Shown here piece after piece: positions 14,343 to 17,548 of a stretch of 17,548 bases of DNA; within the stretch, counting starts at the first letter, position 1; every line of letters begins with the position of its first letter. Location: contig JAUSKP010000024.1 in the NCBI GenBank assembly GCA_030646555.1, positions 1 through 17,548 on the forward strand, given 5' to 3'. Made by a program: the position numbers and the translations under genes. The notes beneath the pieces are model-generated. The model searched no databases and was not told the DNA's origin. It saw only the letters and a program-made list of their open reading frames with translations. Source of the stretch: a bacterium (GTDB lineage: Bacteria > Patescibacteriota > Minisyncoccia > UBA6257 > 02-FULL-45-10c).

Positions 14343-14393
14343 CCGCTTCGCTTATTTTTTAATTTACAATTTAGAATTTACAAACAAAAAAAT

Positions 14394-14531
14394 CTGTCAT
14401 TGCGAGCGTAGCGAAGCAATCTATCGGTCATTCCCGCGAAAACGGGAATCCAGAGAAAAAGACTGGATTCCGTGTCAAGCACGGAATGACAGGAGAAAAA
14501 GATTGCCGCGTCGCGGACTCCTCGCAATGAC
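14394..14531. repeat. GTCATTGCGAG element interrupted by a GTCATTCC element
   Basis: The outer copy runs from CTGTCATTGCGAG to CTCGCAATGAC and is split at its loop after GCAATCTATCG. The inserted piece (14427-14492) is a whole element of the other family, with GTCATTCCCGCG..CGGGAATCC at its left and ACGGAATGACAG at its right. The right end lies 15 bp before the next start codon. Confidence 0.85.
14427..14492. repeat. Palindromic element, GTCATTCC family, copy 3 (nested)
   Basis: This copy lies wholly inside the loop of the GTCATTGCGAG element. Its two hairpins are CCCGCG/CGGG and ATTCCGTG/CACGGAAT. Confidence 0.85.
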
Positions 14532-14546
14532 TTTAAAAGAATCCAA

Positions 14547-15446
14547 ATGATCAAAATCCAAAAATTAAAAATTTTATTTCTACTTCCTATTTTTTATTTT
14601 CTATTTACTTTTTCTGCAAAAGCGGCTGAATTAAATTTAACATCGCAAACTCAAACGATCGGTGTCGGGCAGCAATTCCAAGTTGATCTCGCTTTAGATA
14701 CTAAAGGTGAAGATATAAACGCGGTTGAAGGCAAAATTATATTCCCCGCTGATTTGTTGGAAATAAAAAAGATAAACGACGGCAACTCAATAATTAATTT
14801 CTGGATAGACCCCGTTAAAAACTGCGTTTCTAACGGGGTAAAGAAACCTGATGAAATTTGTTTTTCCGGAATTGTTCCGGGCGGATACAACGACAGCAAG
14901 GGGCTGATTTTCTCAATCACCTTTTTGGCCAAGAAAGAAGGCAGTGGCGCAATTAAATTTAGCGGCGTAAAAGTGTTGCGCAATGACGGCAAGGGAACTC
15001 CCGTTGATGTGAAAATTTCTAATTTCCAATTTGCTATTAAGGAAGTCGGACTTCCTAAGGAACTCCCAGAAATTAAAGATACCGAGCCGCCTGAAGATTT
15101 TAAACCAGAAATTGCTCAAAGTCCTGAAATTTTTGACGGGAAATATTTTTTAGTTTTTGCTACGCAGGATAAAATGTCCGGTATTGCTAATTATAAAATG
15201 CGAGAGGGAGAGTGGGGCTGGTTTAGGATTGCCGAAAGTCCATACCTTTTAAAAGACCAAGATTTAAAAAGTTTTATTTATGTAAAAGCGATTGATAAGT
15301 CTGGAAATGAAAGAATTGCGGCGGTCAAGCCGAAGTATCCGATAAAATGGTACGAGTCTATGTGGATTTGGAGTATAATTATAGCAATAGGGATGATTGT
15401 TGCTTATTTAGGCAGAAAAATTTTATGGTTAAAAAAAAGTAAATAA
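14547..15446 (+). CDS. Membrane-anchored cohesin-like protein (short form)
   Basis: This 299-aa protein has a signal peptide (cleavage near A-K-A26) and a cohesin-like domain at about 28-165. The domain shows the family pattern: LTSQTQTIGVGQQFQVDLAL, a NAVEGKIIFPADLLEI strand pair, FSGIVPGG, and LIFSITFLAKKEGSGAIKFSG with a terminal LRNDGKG. A Pro/Glu-rich linker (169-188) leads to a small Ig-like domain (about 189-265, ending YVKAIDKSGNERIA). A C-terminal membrane helix at about 271-291 follows, with a short basic tail. The cohesin therefore faces outward. It lies directly after the dockerin gene, which suggests binding between the products. Cohesin assignment is by pattern and order of strands. 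No Shine-Dalgarno is visible. Confidence 0.82.
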   Translation: MIKIQKLKILFLLPIFYFLFTFSAKAAELNLTSQTQTIGVGQQFQVDLALDTKGEDINAVEGKIIFPADLLEIKKINDGNSIINFWIDPVKNCVSNGVKKPDEICFSGIVPGGYNDSKGLIFSITFLAKKEGSGAIKFSGVKVLRNDGKGTPVDVKISNFQFAIKEVGLPKELPEIKDTEPPEDFKPEIAQSPEIFDGKYFLVFATQDKMSGIANYKMREGEWGWFRIAESPYLLKDQDLKSFIYVKAIDKSGNERIAAVKPKYPIKWYESMWIWSIIIAIGMIVAYLGRKILWLKKSK

Positions 15447-15455
15447 TTAAAGCAA

Positions 15456-15581
15456 TTGTCATTCCGGCCCACGAGCCGGAATCCAGTCCGTCATTGCGAG
15501 TGCCGCCGAAGCAATCTATTTTAATCACGAGATTGCCGCGTCGCAGACTCCTCGCAACGACGAAGCGGTTTGGAATGACAA
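15456..15581. repeat. GTCATTCC element interrupted by a GTCATTGCGAG element
   Basis: The outer ends are TTGTCATTCCGG (with its CCGG hairpin and GGAATCCAGT) and GTTTGGAATGACAA. The inner piece (15490-15561) is a nearly intact element of the other family. Part of the outer right arm is missing. The right end lies 10 bp before the next start codon. Confidence 0.85.
15490..15561. repeat. Palindromic element, GTCATTGCGAG family, copy 5 (nested)
   Basis: GTCATTGCGAG and CTCGCAACGAC form the ends, with one T-to-C change relative to the other copies. The inner arms are GCAATCT and AGATTGC. It lies inside a GTCATTCC-family element. Confidence 0.85.
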
Positions 15582-15591
15582 AAAAAATTTT

Positions 15592-17334
15592 ATGATTGAA
15601 AAAAAGAAAGAATTTAGAATTTTATTTCCAATAGTTTTATTTTCTATTTTCTATTTTCTATTTTCCGGCTCCGTTGCGCAGGCCGCAACTTTATATTTTT
15701 CTCCATCTTCTGGTTCGTATGCTGTTGGTAGCGTCCTGCCGATAAACATATATGTTTCCAGCGCGGACCAGGCAATGAATGCTGTTTCCGGGGCAATTTC
15801 TTTTCCTTCAGATATGTTGGAATTAGTTTCTCTTTCAAAAACCTCTTCAATTATTACTTTGTGGGTTCAAGAGCCGTCATTTTCAAATGCGGCGGGAACT
15901 GCTAATTTTGAAGGCATAGTTCTCAATCCCGGTTTCATCGGTTCTTCCGGAAAAGTTATTACATTAAATTTTAAAGTAAAAGCGGCCGGTTCGGCGCCCC
16001 TTAGTTTTTCTTCCGGTTCGGTTTTGGCTAACGATGGCAAGGGAACTAATATTTTAACTTCTTTGGGAAGCGGTCAATTTAGTTTTGGCGGAGCTGTTTT
16101 GGCCGGTGAAGAGCCGGCAGCGGCTTCATCTTTGCCCGCCGGAACTCCCTCGGCTCCCGAAACATCTTCGCTAACGCATCCGGATTCCGACAAATGGTAT
16201 TCCTTGAATGAAGCCAAATTTATTTGGAAGATTCCCAGCGATGTAACGGGCGTAAGATTGTCTGTTGATGCGGTTCCATATGGTACGCCCACTGTAATTT
16301 ATTCGCCGGTAATTAGCGAAAAGGATCTGAAAAATTTAGATGATGGAATTTCATATTTTCACGCGCAATTTCGCAATTCAAGCGGATGGGGTAAGATTTC
16401 GCATTTTAAATTTAAGATTGACACTCAAAAACCAAATAAGTTTGATGTAATAAAGATTGAACAAAAAGATCCCACTGAACCGACAGTTAGATTTATTTTT
16501 GATGCCGAAGATGGAGGTTCGGGCATTGATTACTATGAAATTCAAATTGACGACAGAAAAATAGAAGAGTGGAGAGATGACGGAGCCCATCGTTATAAAA
16601 CGCCCGTCCTTATTCCCGGTGAATATACTTTAACCGTTAAAGCAACAGACAAAGCCGGCAATACTCTTACAAATTCAGCGAAGTTCATAATTAAGGCATT
16701 AGAATCGCCAAAAATTACTGAATATCAAAAGGAATTGCAGAGCGGCGAGCCATTAATTGTTCGTGGCTTAACTTTCGCTGATAGTAAGGTGATAATTTCA
16801 ATTCAAGAAGAAAGTAATGATTCAAAAAGTTTTACAGTTGAGAGCGATCAGGATGGAAAATTCACTTTCGTAGCGGATGAGAAATTAGGTGATGGCATTT
16901 ATAAGGTATGGGCAGAAGTGATTGACGGACGCGATGCCAGAAGTTTGCCAACCGAGAAAGTAACTATTGCAGTGGTAAAGTCGGCGACTCTTCGTATCGG
17001 AAGTTGGGCGATTAATTTTCTTGCCGTGATGATTCCACTCGTTGCGCTTATTGCTTTTTTCTTTTTTATGCTTTGGTATGGCTGGCATAGATTTTCACTC
17101 TTGAGGAAGCGACTTCGAAAAGAAGTCAGCGAAGTCGAACAAGCCGTACATAAAGCTTTTGATTTATTGAAAGAAGATATTCGCGAACAAATAAAAACGC
17201 TTGAAAAGACCAGAACCAAGCGAGAGCTCACCGACGAAGAGGAGAAAGTTATCAAACTATTTAAGAGCCATTTAGACGGCGCCGAGAAATTTATAAAGAA
17301 AGAAATAGAGGACATTAAAAGAGAAGTGAAATAA
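15592..17334 (+). CDS. Membrane-anchored cohesin-like protein with Ig-like repeats and cytoplasmic coiled coil
   Basis: This 580-aa protein has a signal peptide (cleavage near A-Q-A31). A cohesin-like domain at about 32-168 shows YAVGSVLPINIYVSS, NAVSGAISFPSDMLEL, ANFEGIVLNPGF and ITLNFKVKAAGSAPLSFSSG. An Ala/Pro/Ser linker (170-195) precedes about three beta domains (196-290, 291-367, 368-465). The second carries YTLTVKATDKAGN, and the third resembles a bacterial Ig-like fold. A membrane helix lies at about 472-498, followed by an 80-residue Lys/Glu-rich coiled coil in the cytoplasm. It is a paralogue of the preceding gene, sharing signal, cohesin and the NDGKGT signature. The cytoplasmic part could tether the scaffold to an internal structure or pass a signal. 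It ends in TAA, and a terminator follows 7 bp later. Confidence 0.83.
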   Translation: MIEKKKEFRILFPIVLFSIFYFLFSGSVAQAATLYFSPSSGSYAVGSVLPINIYVSSADQAMNAVSGAISFPSDMLELVSLSKTSSIITLWVQEPSFSNAAGTANFEGIVLNPGFIGSSGKVITLNFKVKAAGSAPLSFSSGSVLANDGKGTNILTSLGSGQFSFGGAVLAGEEPAAASSLPAGTPSAPETSSLTHPDSDKWYSLNEAKFIWKIPSDVTGVRLSVDAVPYGTPTVIYSPVISEKDLKNLDDGISYFHAQFRNSSGWGKISHFKFKIDTQKPNKFDVIKIEQKDPTEPTVRFIFDAEDGGSGIDYYEIQIDDRKIEEWRDDGAHRYKTPVLIPGEYTLTVKATDKAGNTLTNSAKFIIKALESPKITEYQKELQSGEPLIVRGLTFADSKVIISIQEESNDSKSFTVESDQDGKFTFVADEKLGDGIYKVWAEVIDGRDARSLPTEKVTIAVVKSATLRIGSWAINFLAVMIPLVALIAFFFFMLWYGWHRFSLLRKRLRKEVSEVEQAVHKAFDLLKEDIREQIKTLEKTRTKRELTDEEEKVIKLFKSHLDGAEKFIKKEIEDIKREVK

Positions 17335-17341
17335 AATTAAA

Positions 17342-17372
17342 AACTGCCCGGATTTTTCCTGGGCGGTTTTTT
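17342..17372 (+). terminator. Intrinsic terminator of the surface gene cluster
   Basis: AACTGCCCGG (17342-17351) pairs over ten positions, two of them G-T, with CTGGGCGGTT (17359-17368), followed by TTTT. Confidence 0.85.
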
Positions 17373-17376
17373 GCAG

Positions 17377-17404
17377 TTGACAAATAAGGCATTTTTCGTA
17401 TAAA
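17377..17404 (+). promoter_or_regulatory. Predicted promoter of tuf
   Basis: A perfect TTGACA (17377-17382) and TATAAA (17399-17404) are spaced by 16 bp, directly after the cluster's terminator. Initiation near 17411 gives a leader of about 90 nt, the longest seen here for a housekeeping gene. Confidence 0.8.
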
Positions 17405-17462
17405 ATGAAGAGTATTAAATTTATAATTTATATTTGTCGAATAATTAAAATTAAACAAAAAA

Positions 17463-17488
17463 TCCGCCTTCGCTAAAGCTACGGCGGA
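17463..17488. repeat. TCCGCC/GGCGGA hairpin in the tuf leader
   Basis: TCCGCC (17463-17468) and GGCGGA (17483-17488) flank a TTCGCTAAAGCTAC loop with further internal pairing (AGCT, GTAGC/GC). It sits 12 bp before the tuf start codon within the predicted mRNA leader. Confidence 0.6.
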
Positions 17489-17500
17489 CAAAGTAAAAAT

Positions 17501-17548
17501 ATGGCAGAAAAAGAAAAATTCTTAAGAACTAAACCACACGTTAACGTC
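17501..17548 (+). CDS. tuf: Elongation factor Tu, 5' end only
   Basis: EF-Tu delivers aminoacyl-tRNA to the ribosome. The first sixteen codons read MAEKEKFLRTKPHVNV, the characteristic start of bacterial EF-Tu (compare SKEKFERTKPHVNV in E. coli). The window ends before the GTP-binding G1 loop. It has its own promoter and is separated from fusA by the 8.3-kb surface gene cluster. No Shine-Dalgarno precedes the ATG. Confidence 0.93.
   Translation, partial: MAEKEKFLRTKPHVNV

Noticed and set aside
8..15581. GTCATT repeats as a CRISPR array
   Set aside because: The copies are far apart, palindromic and of differing length, with genes between them and no regular spacers.
13215..17334. Cellulosome
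   Set aside because: No glycoside hydrolase, carbohydrate-binding module or multi-cohesin scaffoldin is present in the window.
1..17548. UGA recoded as a sense codon
   Set aside because: All recognised proteins read through at full normal length with the standard code and no internal TGA. Only the absence of TGA as a stop is notable.
1..17548. tRNA or rRNA genes
   Set aside because: I looked through the gaps for a T-psi-C box with an acceptor stem and for conserved rRNA segments and found none. The gap hairpins are explained by repeats and terminators.

Overview
The window most likely comes from a Candidate Phyla Radiation bacterium (Patescibacteria, probably Parcubacteria-like). This rests on AT-rich DNA with almost no Shine-Dalgarno sites, short intergenic gaps packed with palindromic repeats, ribosomal protein S12 with an extra N-terminal stretch, a cupin-type (archaeal-style) glucose-6-phosphate isomerase, and a large set of secreted beta-rich proteins with cohesin and dockerin modules. 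The genus cannot be named from the sequence alone. All fifteen complete genes end in TAA or TAG, none in TGA.

Layout. 1-107: intergenic with a palindromic repeat. 108-2064: tyrS and a site-2-protease-like M50 membrane metalloprotease. 2318-3763: a convergent pair, an HAD-IIB phosphomannomutase-like phosphatase (+) and a cupin glucose-6-phosphate isomerase (-). These two genes share an identical 22-bp leader, including the start codon, and a near-identical 20-bp tail. 4132-5121: a lipoprotein SppA-type S49 protease with its own strong terminator. 5232-8857: the str operon with promoter, rpsL, rpsG, an unrecognised 140-aa gene, fusA and terminator. 9015-17334: six exported-protein genes. 17377-17548: promoter and first codons of tuf (EF-Tu). 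The surface locus therefore sits between fusA and tuf, which are neighbours in the classical str operon.

The surface locus is the most interesting part. It encodes a large 870-aa secreted protein; a 174-aa secreted protein that is a paralogue of the large protein's C-terminal domain (both with a W-T-L motif and a WxL-like ending); a membrane-anchored protein resembling the DUF916 partners of WxL proteins; a secreted protein ending in a textbook two-repeat calcium-binding dockerin; and two membrane-anchored proteins whose first extracellular domain looks like a cohesin. I infer a non-cellulosomal cohesin-dockerin surface scaffold. The dockerin protein would be held by one or both anchored cohesins, possibly alongside a WxL-like layer. 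No glycoside hydrolase is present, so attachment or surface architecture is more likely than polysaccharide breakdown.

Two families of palindromic elements (GTCATTGCGAG...CTCGCAATGAC and GTCATTCC...GGAATGAC) occur nine times, only between genes. In two places one family is nested inside the other, in opposite orders, so each has inserted into a copy of the other. Several end 10-26 bp before a start codon. A short independent transcription unit with a (TC)13 tract lies between the first two surface genes.
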